DNA from: Trichobilharzia szidati
Lineage: Eukaryota; Platyhelminthes; Trematoda; Strigeidida; Schistosomatidae
DNA length: 64,000 nt
NCBI GenBank assembly: GCA_944472155.2
Contig: OX235272.1
Span: forward strand, 94,060,020 to 94,124,019
Direction of reading: 5' to 3'
The notes below the pieces were generated by a model, which was not told where the DNA came from, did not search any database, and saw only the letters and a list, made by a program, of their open reading frames with translations. The position numbers and the translations under genes are program-made. Positions within the stretch are counted from its first letter, which is position 1; the number at the start of each line of letters is the position of its first letter. Shown here one piece after another: positions 53,731-63,879 of the stretch.

Positions 53731-54231
53731 ATTATACTTTATATGAACCTCGACTTCAAAGGAGACCTACTCAGTGACGTTCTTAGAAGGAGAATCTCCA
53801 CCTCTTCAAGAAAAACTTTCTTTGAGGCAACATTGAGAGAGGCAACACTGATCTGCAGAAGCCCAAAGGACAAGATCCCGCACATGACCACTTCTATGTG
53901 TATATATCAGTTCACCTGTTGCTGTGGAGCCAGGTACATCGGTCTTTCAACGCACATCCTGTCAAAAAAGGTCAAAGAACACTATCCAGCGTGGCTGCAG
54001 AAAGGAAGTAGTGGCCGTATAAGGAGTGCAATAATCGAACATCTCGTCAACACTGGTCATTCCATCTCAACAAACGCCTCCTTCAAAGTAATCTACAAAG
54101 TGAAGAACAACCTTCCAAAGACAATACATTTCCCTCTTCTTTGCATTGCAGAAGCCCTAGCCATTCAGTTGGAAGAACCAGAACTATGCATACAAAAGAA
54201 AATTATTCAACCACTTCTACTATCATGGTAA
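53731..54231 (+). CDS. PLE-A linker and GIY-YIG domain, open frame
   Basis: About 166 codons homologous to other PLE-A proteins: LYMNLDFKGDLLSDVLRRRI (linker), SMCIYQFTCCCGARYIGLST (GIY-YIG start with Y-I-G intact), HILSKKVKEHYPAW (Arg replaced by Lys at two conserved sites, EH kept), SAIIEHLVNTGHSIS, CIAEALAI, LCIQKKIIQPLLLSW, stop. The frame is open upstream to a Met at 53,659, but 53,659-53,730 belongs to repeat unit U. RT is absent: the junction at about 53,730 fuses unit U to the middle of the linker. Closest relative in the window: 32,012. Confidence 0.7.
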   Translation: MILYMNLDFKGDLLSDVLRRRISTSSRKTFFEATLREATLICRSPKDKIPHMTTSMCIYQFTCCCGARYIGLSTHILSKKVKEHYPAWLQKGSSGRIRSAIIEHLVNTGHSISTNASFKVIYKVKNNLPKTIHFPLLCIAEALAIQLEEPELCIQKKIIQPLLLSW

Positions 54232-54620
54232 TAACTCCGTTGATTTGACTTAACTTTTGTTTGTATGCTTATTTTTCTAACTACTTAAAACCCTTGCGTA
54301 ATTCCGTATGTTATTTTGTTTCCATGTACACCCTGAGCACAACTCTTTCATCAAACTATTCATGTTATTACGTAACTCTTCTTTAACAATCATTTGTGAC
54401 AACTCATCACTTTTGTTACTATCCTCTTATATCAACATCCAATTCACCTGAACTTACTGATTGTATTTTCGCTTGACAAATTTAATGTACACACACATAC
54501 AAAACAACCATATATATTTGTGATTGTACAGCTATGAAAATGAATTCGCCGACAAGAGACTCTTCGCTGAACTACTGGTCTTCTGTCTATTAATGTTCGA
54601 ATGGGAATTTTTCATGAATT
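54232..54620 (+). mobile_element. PLE-A 3' untranslated region and terminal motif
   Basis: Nearly identical to 47,197-47,592. Ends with GTACAGC, TATGAAA, ATGAATTCGCC, GACAAGAGACTCTTC, GCTGAAC at about 54,530-54,572. Confidence 0.7.
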
Positions 54621-54624
54621 TACT

Positions 54625-54838
54625 GAAAACACCGCTAAATGACTCTCGTGTGAAACCTGAATGATAACTCACAAATCGCTCATCTGAAAGTGACGTGAAG
54701 GCAATTATATGAAGAGGAAATCAAAGCTTGTGGGCAATCGTGCAGTCAGTTTAAAGGGATTGGAGAGAACATAGGGAAATAGTGATCTTCCGTTGGAGCC
54801 GTATGTTCCACTCGGAACTCAAGAGAATAATAATAATA
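54625..54838 (+). mobile_element. RTE tail R10
   Basis: Decayed C-terminal RTE region and tail CCGTATGTTCCACTCGGAAC with TAA repeats; no clear TSD. Confidence 0.65.
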
Positions 54839-54849
54839 ATTCATATAAT

Positions 54850-55350
54850 GACCATGAAAATTCAACCAGTCTTAACTATTACTATTTTCTCCCGTTAACT
54901 TTACAGTTTAGAAATACATGCTTAAAATGTTGTATATTGAATTTAATCATTTCACTGTAATTTTAAAAAACCGCGCGAATTCAAATTTGAAGCAACAGTA
55001 GTTTAAAACAACAATTTAATATAATTAATTGTATTTCCCTCTAATAATTCAATTATACGACAATGTACGCTTAAATAATGATTTATTAATGAAGTGAAAA
55101 TAATAATAATAATAATAATAAATCAAATGTATCCAAAAGTTTCTTTCCGCCGCCCATAATTTAAACAAAATCGTATACCTATTTCAATTATTAAATAAAT
55201 CATATAATAAAATTATTTATTTAGGATACACAATTAACTAAAATAAAAGAATAAATAGTATAAACTATTTTATTCTCCTACACGCAGTGTGAGTCAGTCT
55301 CATGAAATTAAGTTACGCTAGTGTTCAATGATTTCAATGGGAAAAGATAA
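54850..55350. other. AT-rich, TAA run
   Basis: AATAATAATAATAATAATAA at about 55,100-55,121. No other feature. Confidence 0.5.
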
Positions 55351-55505
55351 ACACTAACGTCACGTTCAATTCAATTTTAGATTTTCCCGTCGATTGATTG
55401 GACCGAAGTGCTCGGTCTCAGGTTGACATGTCGACTTCTTGTGCAGATGCTTCAACGATGTCTGGGCATGTAATTAGAAGTTAATTGGTGGATGGTGACT
55501 AGCAG

Positions 55506-55550
55506 TGGAATCCAGGATGCGCATTTCGTCCTATTTAGGACTCGTCAGTG
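55506..55550 (-). ncRNA. Hammerhead, SINE-D minus copy, 5' stem I lost
   Basis: Minus strand core CTGACGA, GTCC-TAAATA-GGAC, GAAA, TGCGCATC, CTGGATTCC. The 5' strand of stem I is replaced by the junction with the inverted partner, so it cannot fold alone. Confidence 0.7.
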
Positions 55551-55607
55551 ATGGGGACTGGGTTCGAGCCTCGGTGGGAGAATAATCACTCACTGTGGAA
55601 TGCAGGT

Positions 55608-55664
55608 ACATCCAGTGGCTGACGAGTCCCAAATAGGATGAAATGCGCACATCCTGGATTCCAC
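55608..55664 (+). ncRNA. Hammerhead, SINE-D plus copy
   Basis: CATCCAG, extra TGG, core CTGACGA, GTCC-CAAATA-GGAT, GAAA, TGCGCACATC, CTGGATTCCACTGC. The core is intact. An alternative pairing CAGTGG with CCACTG is possible and may compete with stem I. Confidence 0.7.
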
Positions 55665-55701
55665 TGCTAGTCACCATCCACTTATTAACTAACGACACGT
55701 T

Positions 55702-56125
55702 TTTTCTTCTCAGTTTTATTAATGAAACCAACTACAGTGACATGATAAATTAAGTAGGGTCCAGGTTTCAGTTGTGTGTGTTTTCCTATATGGAGGAATG
55801 TAGGAAACAATCTGCTGGCAGAGTTCCTAGTCTTCAGCAGCTAATAGTGAAGACACAGTCTGGAATTCACATTAGTAATTGTCTCAAATAGAAAAATGTT
55901 ACATTTTAGCACAAAAGTAAAAGATTTTTAAACAACTGTCCTTCAGACAAAAAACAGAAATATACTCAACAGTATTAGGGTGTATAATAAAGTGCGTAGT
56001 GAGTCATAATTTGTATATGTAAAAGGCAATAGGGCAATATCCCTAAAAATTGGTGGGCTTTTGTTTACTCAAGTTTAATCAGCCAGTGAAATAACATTTT
56101 GAATTAGTAGTGTTCTCTGAGATGG
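55702..56125. other. No recognisable feature
   Basis: Nothing supported. Confidence 0.5.
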
Positions 56126-56129
56126 TTGA

Positions 56130-56245
56130 TTTAATTACGAAGCTATTGTCGTCCCCCTTCTAGATAACATATTCAGTGCAGGTTTTAGTATGAAATGAAC
56201 TTATTCGAATTCTCCATGAATGATGTAATCAACCCCTCTCTCTCT
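56130..56245 (-). mobile_element. PLE-C 3' region fragment
   Basis: The minus strand matches 19,870-19,975 (ATTACATCATTCATGGAGAA..., TCTAGAAGGGGG). It abuts PLE-B at about 56,246 in the same orientation. Confidence 0.55.
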
Positions 56246-56830
56246 CCATCTATCTATATTGCTTTTCAGAATTGTAACTCTGTCCCACCCTTTTCTGTGG
56301 TTGTGTGTTAATGCATGCAGTGCAATTGCTGAGTTTTTTTTCTAAATTACTCATCTTCGTCGGGGTCAGTCATTCTTACCTTAGCTAAATTCTTATGTTC
56401 TGACAATCTGACTATCCTCAACCTACTAGTTTGACCTATGTAGTTGACCTAACTCACAGTCATTGCAAGGTATTTTGTAAATTATATTATTTTGTTTAAT
56501 TGGGTCAACCGACAGGCTCCTTTGAGCTACAGAGCTTGTTCCTGCCTGAGTGAGTTTGTAGGTTTAAATGCCACTCTAATTCCTGCTTTATTAAGAATCC
56601 TATGTAGGGTTTTAGATGTCCCCACCTTATACATTAAAACTGTAGATGCCTTATATTCTTTCTTATTTATGTTATCCCTATTAGTTTCAATTCTATTTTT
56701 ATTTGGCTTTTAACCTTCTTCGATATTCCTAATGAATTTTATAGGATAGTTATTTAACACCAACGCTTCTTCTATTTGTTTCATTTCATCATTTAGGTTT
56801 TTTGATGTACTACCGAGCAATGCCACTAAG
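56246..56830 (-). pseudogene. PLE-B copy
   Basis: Minus strand: NDEMKQIEEALVLNNYP-type linker start, NKNRIETNRDNINKKEYKAS, VLMYKVGTSKTLHRILNKAG, IRVALKPTNSLRQEQAL, PVDPIKQNNIIYKIPCND, then AKVRMTDPDEDE. YIGQT is interrupted by a base loss. The 3' end is replaced by the PLE-C fragment. Confidence 0.65.
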
Positions 56831-56849
56831 AATATAAGGTGTCTACAGT

Positions 56850-57240
56850 TTTTCCATGTAAGGAGTAGAAATATTTCGTCCGATTTGGGATTCTTCAGCC
56901 GGATGTTAACTAAGTGATTGTGTTCCTATTGAAATTCTAACCCAGTGTTAAATCGTTTCAAAATCTAAAGCTCTTTTCCTTAGGTCACTAGGAGTCCATA
57001 CTGAAAGTCATCAACATTTCAACAGAGACCAGGAATTTGTGTCGAAAATAAATACATCAACAAAAAATACCAAATAACCTATAGAAATAAAAACTGAAAC
57101 ACGTTGCACATTTTGTGGCACTCATAACCCAGTAGATAACATTTTTGTATTTGAAACGATTGACCCAAGGTTCGAGTTCTAGTAGGAACATCATTATTCA
57201 ATGGAGATACAGGTGCAGCCAGCTGGATTCCACTACAAAC
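56850..57240. mobile_element. Two SINE-D copies in inverted orientation
   Basis: Minus-strand copy 56,850-56,995 (core CTGAAGA intact, stem II ATCC-CAAATC-GGAC, GAAA, cleavage side lost) and plus-strand copy 57,115-57,240. In the latter the ribozyme is deleted between the two stem I strands (GCAGCCAG joined to CTGGATTCC). About 120 bp separate them. Confidence 0.6.
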
Positions 57241-57344
57241 CCTTAATAACCAGATAACCTTATGTAAATATAAAGTTTTCTTTCCACTGCAAAGTGACCA
57301 TCAAACGAAATTGTAGTACAGGATAAAATCTTACCTTATAACAA

Positions 57345-57968
57345 CTAAATTCCCCAGTTCGTTGTGAATAAGCAGCCATAACAATCACCAATTACTGTAA
57401 ACGGAAAAAGTTTGAAATATGTCACTTCCCTCACTTATCTAGGCTAAATTGTATCAACTACAGGCGGACCACACAGATGAAGATGTCAAAGCCAGCCAGG
57501 AATGGAAAGGCAACAGAGACCTTCAGTCTTGATCCAGTTAGGAAATCTGCTGCACTTCGTCTCAGCAAAAACAAAAAAATTCGAATTTTCAATATTAATG
57601 TCAAGTCAGTCACTTCTTCGATATGGGTCAGAAACTTGGCGGGTGCGTCACCAAAAGCATTTCCACAGGCCACTTCAGACTTCTACCAACAGCTTCCCCC
57701 TTTGCTGGCTCCATACTGAAGATCAAATGTCCAGAAGGAATTATAAACGAGAAGCTCTGGCAAGCAACAAACCAAGAACCTATTGTTCTACAAATATGGC
57801 GGGCACCCAGTGAGGAGACCGCTAGATAACATCACACGACAGCTCTTCGAATGGAATGGAATAAGAAATGACAGGTTGCGTCTGGGTCCTAGTATGACAT
57901 GGAGGTGATCGTGTGATGAAGAGATGAAATCGTATGGGGGCAGCTAAGGACGACTCCAGAGAACCCCA
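57345..57968 (+). mobile_element. RTE copy R8, 3'-truncated
   Basis: ITVNGKSLKYVTSLTYLG, STTGG, FNINVKSVTSSIWVRNL and KLWQATNQEPIVLQIWR in three frames. The C-terminal tail stops at about 57,968, so the usual 3' end is missing, unlike the other RTE copies. Confidence 0.7.
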
Positions 57969-58206
57969 AATCTCACCCCACTAGCACGATACTGGACACA
58001 CAACCATTGGAAACTTTAAAGTAGACATCGAATGCCTTGTTGTTGATATAGTAACAGAAGTCTCATTTACAATGTCGCTAAAGTTTCCAATGGGTATCAA
58101 AAATTGACAAATTCCAGCAGATTAGTTAAACATCTATTTTAACCTTTTGGTTTTAAAATAGGAATATTTAAAATACCACAAAGGTGTGAAAAGTAGTTTT
58201 TGTTTT

Positions 58207-58237
<31 letters not shown>

Positions 58238-59480
58238 CTGCCAAAAGATGAAAAGATAAGTGTCACAGACGTGCACTTTTGTTCAAGGAACCGAATACAA
58301 TGAAAATGGAATGTATCTGCACGCCTACACTACAATAAAAACATCCTAAACTTGTGGTTGAAAACTGAAAATTAGTCATTTCTTTCAGTAGTATGTAAAA
58401 GAAAACAGTGAATTAGTCATATTACTAAAACAAAAAACAAAACAAAAGTAAAAGTTCTTCTCTACTTCAATTTCTGTCAATAAACTTTACTTTTATGAAT
58501 ACCACTCAGTAGAGACAGTAAAATCTTTCTTTCTTTTTGCCTATTACTATTATTATGACCATTTAAAAGGGAAAGTAGTGTTAAACAGAAGGCTAAATAT
58601 GTGGTGTTTGGCTTTTTTTCCTCTCAATGTAAAAGTTGTGGGAATATGAGACTGGGAAATGATAAAAAAAACTTATATGATATTATCATTCCTTACTGAT
58701 TGTTTGCGTGTTTAGCCGGCTAGCCTACATATATATATATATGTATATATATATATACATATAATTTCATTTTGTCACAGTAAAGTTAAACATTCCCTTG
58801 GCATTGCATACTCTGCCGTCGCCACAACCGCCTCTGTGAATGATTCTAGCGATAGATAAACAGAGGGCATTACAAAATGAAAGACAGGGACATTGGGAAA
58901 AAAAGAGCAGTAGGTGCGGGAAGTGGATGAACAGGAAGGGAAATTTTGAAGAGATGGGGAGGGACAAAAATCGCTGAATCATCGACGTAGACAAAACAAC
59001 AACAAAAAAAACAAAAGACCAGGAGAGGAAAGAACCAAGTGAACTGTCTGATGAAGCAGAGAAAAAGAAGAGAAATTGTTTAATTGTGACACTGTCGCCT
59101 TTGCGTTTATTTTTATAGCAACATAAAAGTGCTAACTGGTTGCAAGTTGATACAATTTGTAAATGATAAACAGCCACTTTTTCCCCCCTTGTTTTCCACC
59201 TCGTTTAACAGATTTTGCCATTAGATTATTTAGTCTTACTTTCTATTTTGTCATTCATGAAGGTAGAGTTCATGGTGTACGAAGGATAAGGGAGGGGATG
59301 GAGGGTGAAATAAATGAATGAATCACTGTCTCGTTTTTATTTTCATTTTCTTTTCAATGAGACCGACTAAGATTGACTTCATTTCGTAGACTGATTTACT
59401 GCAGTGATGTCTGAATATGTAGGGACGACAAAAAAACAACTGAACCATAGCACGACCCTATGACTTATTGACTGGCATAA
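57969..59480. repeat. AT-rich desert with two TA microsatellites
   Basis: TA runs at about 58,210-58,238 and 58,728-58,762. The 136-codon frame at 58,767-59,177 (minus) is Phe/Leu/Ser-rich low-complexity without a domain and is not annotated. Confidence 0.55.
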
Positions 59481-59489
59481 GAGTTAACT

Positions 59490-59640
59490 CTAGTATTTCA
59501 TTTTTAGACGTCTTTAAGACTAGAAGAGTTCAATATTATTAAAACAACTCCTGAGTGAAAATGGTTATCCAGAGAAATTCATTGACAAGAATATGAATCT
59601 AAAGCCAAAGCAAGCCAAAGTATCAACAGTTTCGAAAAAC
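59490..59640 (+). pseudogene. PLE linker fragment
   Basis: FLDVFKTRRVQ and, in a second frame, QLLSENGYPEKFIDKNMNLK match the post-RT and linker regions of PLEs. Confidence 0.55.
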
Positions 59641-59644
59641 ACCT

Positions 59645-59812
59645 TTTCAATGCTGGTGAACATTGAACAGTTTGTTTATTCGAACTGGTTTCCATACTGG
59701 CGGCAAAAAAGAAGACTGTTATTGTGCTTAATCCATCGTGTACTGGTTGTATAATAATTATATCTAAGTTTATTTACAGACTCTGGCACTGATTAAACAC
59801 TGTAAATCTTAA
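59645..59812 (+). repeat. Repeat V, second copy
   Basis: Relative of 11,886-12,030 (GGTGAACATTGAACAGTTTG, GTACTGG, CACTGTAAATCTT). Confidence 0.5.
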
Positions 59813-60012
59813 TATATGTGTAAAACTTGGGCATTGTGGTAGTAAGTAATTCCATATTAGTTTGTTTATTAGATATATCACACAGTAATGAAACAGTATC
59901 ATTTACCGGATGACACAGTTTCGAACAAAATGTATTGTTCATAATCATGCCATCAATTATAATCACACGACTTCGAAACTTGAGTTTTATAGTTTTCTTT
60001 GTTCTCTCCTAA
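59813..60012 (-). mobile_element. PLE-B 3' end fragment
   Basis: About 200 bp nearly identical to 61,559-61,755, cut at the point where a plus-strand PLE-D begins. Both share the same outer end (complement of TACTACCACAGTGCCCAAG). It and PLE-D lie head-to-head. Confidence 0.65.
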
Positions 60013-60559
60013 TTGTTGGGTATCAAAATGAAATTATCCTAAAGAACAGCAAAGAGAAGAACGAGAAAGCGAAGTATCCAACAGTTGAAAAGAAGAAAGT
60101 GTTCATTTGCTTCGCATACAAAGGAGAAGCAGTATCACAAAAGATTGACAAGAGGATGAAAGGAGCAATAAGAGATGCTTTCCTGCAGCTAAGCTGGTGA
60201 CCCAATCCTCAACACTACATGCTCTTTAAACCAATCGAAACTGGAATATTGCCCTGCTGGTGTTACCTGCAGCAGCAAGTACATTGGAAGGATAGAAAAA
60301 AGGGCTTCTCTCCAGTTTTCAGAGAATATTCCAAGAAACTTATGCTTAAAAGGAAGCAGATATTTACCAAGTGCAATTACCAGACACCCACCATGTGGAT
60401 ACGGGTCATTTTGTCGAGATTTCCAAATTCTTCAAAATATTAAACATACAAAGGACAACGAATCTACTACGATTTTCAGAAGCGATTGCAGTCAAACGTT
60501 TCAGACCAAAGTTATGCACACAGAAAGAGAGCGTAGTCAATCTCTCACTCTCTTGGTAA
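60013..60559 (+). pseudogene. PLE-D linker and GIY-YIG domain, frameshifted
   Basis: KKKVFICFAYKGEAVSQKID, then KRMKGAIRDAFLQLSW (linker, 60,085-60,200). After frame changes come pieces of the GIY-YIG start (CCYLQQQVHWKD: tyrosine motif lost to shifts), GHFVEISKFFKILNIQRTTN, LLRFSEAIAVKRFRPKLCTQ, KESVVNLSLSW, stop at 60,557-60,559. Inactive. Confidence 0.65.
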
Positions 60560-61555
60560 CCATATTACTTTCATTACACTGATTAGTCATACACACTAGT
60601 GGGCTCAGCTCACTAAGCAAGCATTTCAATTTGATGGACTTTAACCTTCTTGAGTTGCCATGTAGACGTACAAGCTTACACTGTTTATTAGATTTTTCTG
60701 TTTTCTGTCTTCTCTCACCTCCGCCCCCACTTTTTTTTCCATAGTTTGATGGCATATAAATTGATGGTAACTTAAACTAAAAATTCTAATAGTTATATTC
60801 CGGATGCGTTCATCTTATAATGTTTTCTCTATTACCTTTCAAACATTGAAGTATGAAATGTTATTATTTATAACCATTGTAATTTCAGGTAGTTTGCAGT
60901 TAGCTGATGAGGGGAAACTGTGAAATAGAATGATGATATCATTTTATACTGCAAATCTGGTCTTTCCTTCTCTATTGAAATTTATCAAGGGAACGAAATG
61001 TCTAAATTGTGATTCTAATATATATGGTGGACGCATTTAGCCTACATCTGTATTTTGAGTTTCCGTTACAGAATTCTCTTGGCTTTCTGCCGGCACATCA
61101 GATGATACATAGTTGCTTACTCTCACCTTATCAGCTTCTTTGTCGTGAATGCATTTCACCGTGTGTTATACATCCTAAAATCAGCAAGCAACTAACGCAA
61201 CGCACACTCCTACAAAGAACATAACGTAATACGTCTAAATTACAAACTCTAACACCTTCCATGAGTAATTCTGTCCCCATGGTGAACAGACATGATAGAC
61301 AGATAAGGAAACCCAGAGAAGTGTAGAATGTAGACTACGATTGGTTATCGTTAGTGTTAGCATTAAAAGGTACCGAACGCCTAGACGCTTCCCCTTCTCA
61401 GGGATCATATATACACCAGCAAAAATAGCGATCCAATAAGCCTACATTTACTCAGATCAGTAACTAGAGACTTTCTCACATTAAGAAATGAAGAGATACT
61501 TGAAAGATATTCAAATTACAAACATAGAAAATTTCACATCTTAACAAGTGTCACA
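60560..61555. other. No recognisable feature
   Basis: AT-rich. May include PLE-D 3' untranslated sequence at its left end. Confidence 0.45.
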
Positions 61556-61558
61556 TCA

Positions 61559-62640
61559 TATTAATATACGTGTAAAACTTGGGCACTGTGGTAGTAAGTA
61601 ATTCCATATTAGTTTGTTTATTAGATATCACACAGTGAAACAGTATTATTTACTGGATGACGTTTCGAACAAAATTTATTGTTCATAATCATGTCATCAA
61701 TTATAATCACACAACTTCGAAACTTGAGTTTTATAGTTTTCTTTGTTCTCTCCTATTTGTCGTCGTAGGGGTAGTAGAATTTTCCAGATATCTGGGTGGA
61801 CAGGTGTTGAATCATTCCCATTACACGTATTTTCAGTTGATTCGATAAACAAAGCTTCCGTTATTAATCTCTCCCTGCACCCTGTCACATTAGATTTTAA
61901 AACTCTCATCTTATCCCATCATCCTATTGTATAGTTGTGTGTAATTGCATTTAGTGTGTGCTATAGCTGAACTATTCTCTGTATTTCTTATCTTATTTGG
62001 GTCAACCAATCTAGATTTTGCTAGGTTTTTATGTTTGGCTAGTCTGACTGCCCCTGTTCTACTAGTTTGACCTATGTATTTGACCTGACAATCATTGCAG
62101 GTAGGGTATTAGATAAACTAGATTGTTTTGTTTAATTGGCTCCACAGAATCCTTTAACCGACAAAGCTTGTTTCTAATTGAGTTTGTGGTTTTGAATGCC
62201 AGCCACTTTTGTTCCTGTCTTGTTATGAATTCTGCGTAAGGTTTCTCAGGTTCCTTCCCTGTATGGAAGTTCTACTAATGATTTAGATTCCTTATTGTTG
62301 GTGTTGTCATTATCTTGTGCATGTTTGACATGCATGTCATCATTAATATTATTATTATTATCATTATCACTACTACCATTATTTATTTTATTTTCACATT
62401 TCCCTATATACTTCTTGATTAATTTATCAGTGTAATTATTAAGTTTCAAAGCTTCTCTTATATGCCTCACTCTCTCTATTTTAGATTTTCCTTGGTACTA
62501 CTTAGTTTTTGTGCTCTATTACTTAGACATTTCACCAATCCTATTTTTACTGACATAGGGTAGGATGGCCGGAAGTCCAAATATCTGTTTGAGTGTGTGG
62601 GTTTCCTGTAGACAAAGAAGAAGTGTCACATCAGTCTTAG
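61559..62640 (-). pseudogene. PLE-B copy, longest
   Basis: Minus strand: REALKLNNYTDKLIKKYIGK, Asn/Asp spacer with KHAQDNDNTNNKESK, LVELPYREGT, LRRIHNKTGTKV, KLCRLKDSVEPIKQNNLVYL, DCQVKYIGQTSRTG (YIGQT intact, about 62,050-62,090), LAKHKNLAKSRLVDPNKIRN, RERLITEALFIESTENTCNG, then a 3' end with GAACA..TGTTC. Interrupted by several shifts. Confidence 0.7.
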
Positions 62641-63240
62641 ATAAAGACAGGAAATTCTAAATTTCTATCTTTTATTATTGATTCAATGTCAAGATAAGCA
62701 CTACTGTGTTTGGATGCTTTTAACTTATGCTAAATAGTAGCTTGTCTAGTCTCTAAAAATCCACTTTAACTTTTGGTGCGATAACAACTACTGAATATTT
62801 ACCAAAAAAAGGCAAAAAAAATATCATGAATGTGAATGTGAAATTACTGACAACTGTTTTTTTCTCTTTTTTAATTTTTGCTACTACATGACTGTCAGTC
62901 TAGTTATTTAAACAAACTGTGACCTTGACTAGTTCAAGGTTGACATTTGTGCGTTGTATTTATTAAAAGCATATTAGAAATATGTGTAAAGGTTTAAGGA
63001 TATTTATACCGTTTTACTGTAGGTCACATTGTGACATTGTTACTTTTTATTTTTTTATTATTTTTTCGGTAACATATGCCAATATCATTTCACTACCTGT
63101 AAAGTATTAACTCTATGTAAATAAGCAGTTGTTTCCTATTGTATGTCATCGTATCATCAAAAAGTTAAAAGTACGTTTATTAACTGGTGATAGGAATCAC
63201 TTTACTCTCAGGATAAATTTACTACGTGAGATAAGATTAT
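62641..63240. other. AT-rich, no recognisable feature
   Basis: Nothing supported. Confidence 0.5.
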
Positions 63241-63243
63241 CAA

Positions 63244-63435
63244 ACATAGGGTTGGGTCCTAGTGACGGAGTGGTTTACGAGCTCGCCTCGTAACCGGAAG
63301 GTCCTGGTTTCGAATCCCGGTGAGCGCGCTGCGTTGAAGAGTCCCATGCTAGGACGAAACAGCTATTCAATACTCCCAGGTTTTTCAGTGGTTTTTTCAA
63401 CTGATGTCAGTTTGCGGTCAATCCTGTAAACATTT
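63244..63435 (+). mobile_element. SINE-A
   Basis: Head GGGTCCTAGTGACGGAGTGG, B box GGTTTCGAATCCCGG, then GCTGCGTTGAAGAGTCCC, ATGCTA, GGAC, GAAACAGCTATTC, AATACTCCC. Confidence 0.7.
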
Positions 63436-63602
63436 TGTCATTGTTATCGATTTTGTACTTCTATTATGACCGGTAGATTGCCAACGATACAAATCAAACA
63501 ACGTTCCACAATCGCTTATCATCACAACAATAGCAGCAGTAAAAATACTACTGGCATATGAAAGTAGGATGAAAGGATGAAGTGTTGATAACACAGTAGG
63601 AG

Positions 63603-63875
63603 TCAAACGTCTTCAAACAGCAGAAGCAATGATGGCTATTCACATGTTAATTCTTGAACTTTGCATACAAAAGAAGAAGTTTGTTCAGTCATTAAATCTA
63701 AAGTAATCGTGACCTATTTTAACAACAAATACGTAATTTTTGTTTCGTCTTTTTCTTGCTTGTTTGTTTCTTAATTGTATAATATTTTCTTCCCCTCCAC
63801 CCACCCCTTACTAAATCTATACCCCTGATTACCACTATTGTTCACTTGAATTTTGTTCAATTTTAATTTTGCTCC
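63603..63875 (+). pseudogene. PLE-A C-terminus and 3' untranslated region
   Basis: VKRLQTAEAMMAIHMLILEL, then CIQKKKFVQSLNLK and stop at about 63,705. The 3' region matches 23,880-24,010. It ends early, and the next PLE-A coding segment starts directly after it. Confidence 0.65.
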
Positions 63876-63879
63876 AAAA

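Larger units (their letters stand above)
55367..55687. mobile_element. Head-to-head SINE-D pair enclosed by a 14-bp TSD
   Basis: Minus-strand copy (tail 55,367 to ribozyme end about 55,552), then a plus-strand copy starting just before its B box (GGTTCGAGCC, 55,561) and ending CACCATCCAC. The pair is flanked by ACTAACG(T/A)CACGTT at 55,353-55,366 and 55,688-55,701 (13 of 14 match). The right copy lacks the long tail, so two differently terminated copies arrived together. Confidence 0.85.

Noticed and set aside
58767..59177. 136-codon reading frame on the minus strand
   Set aside because: Phe/Leu/Ser-rich translation of purine-rich DNA, no domain, no conservation evidence.
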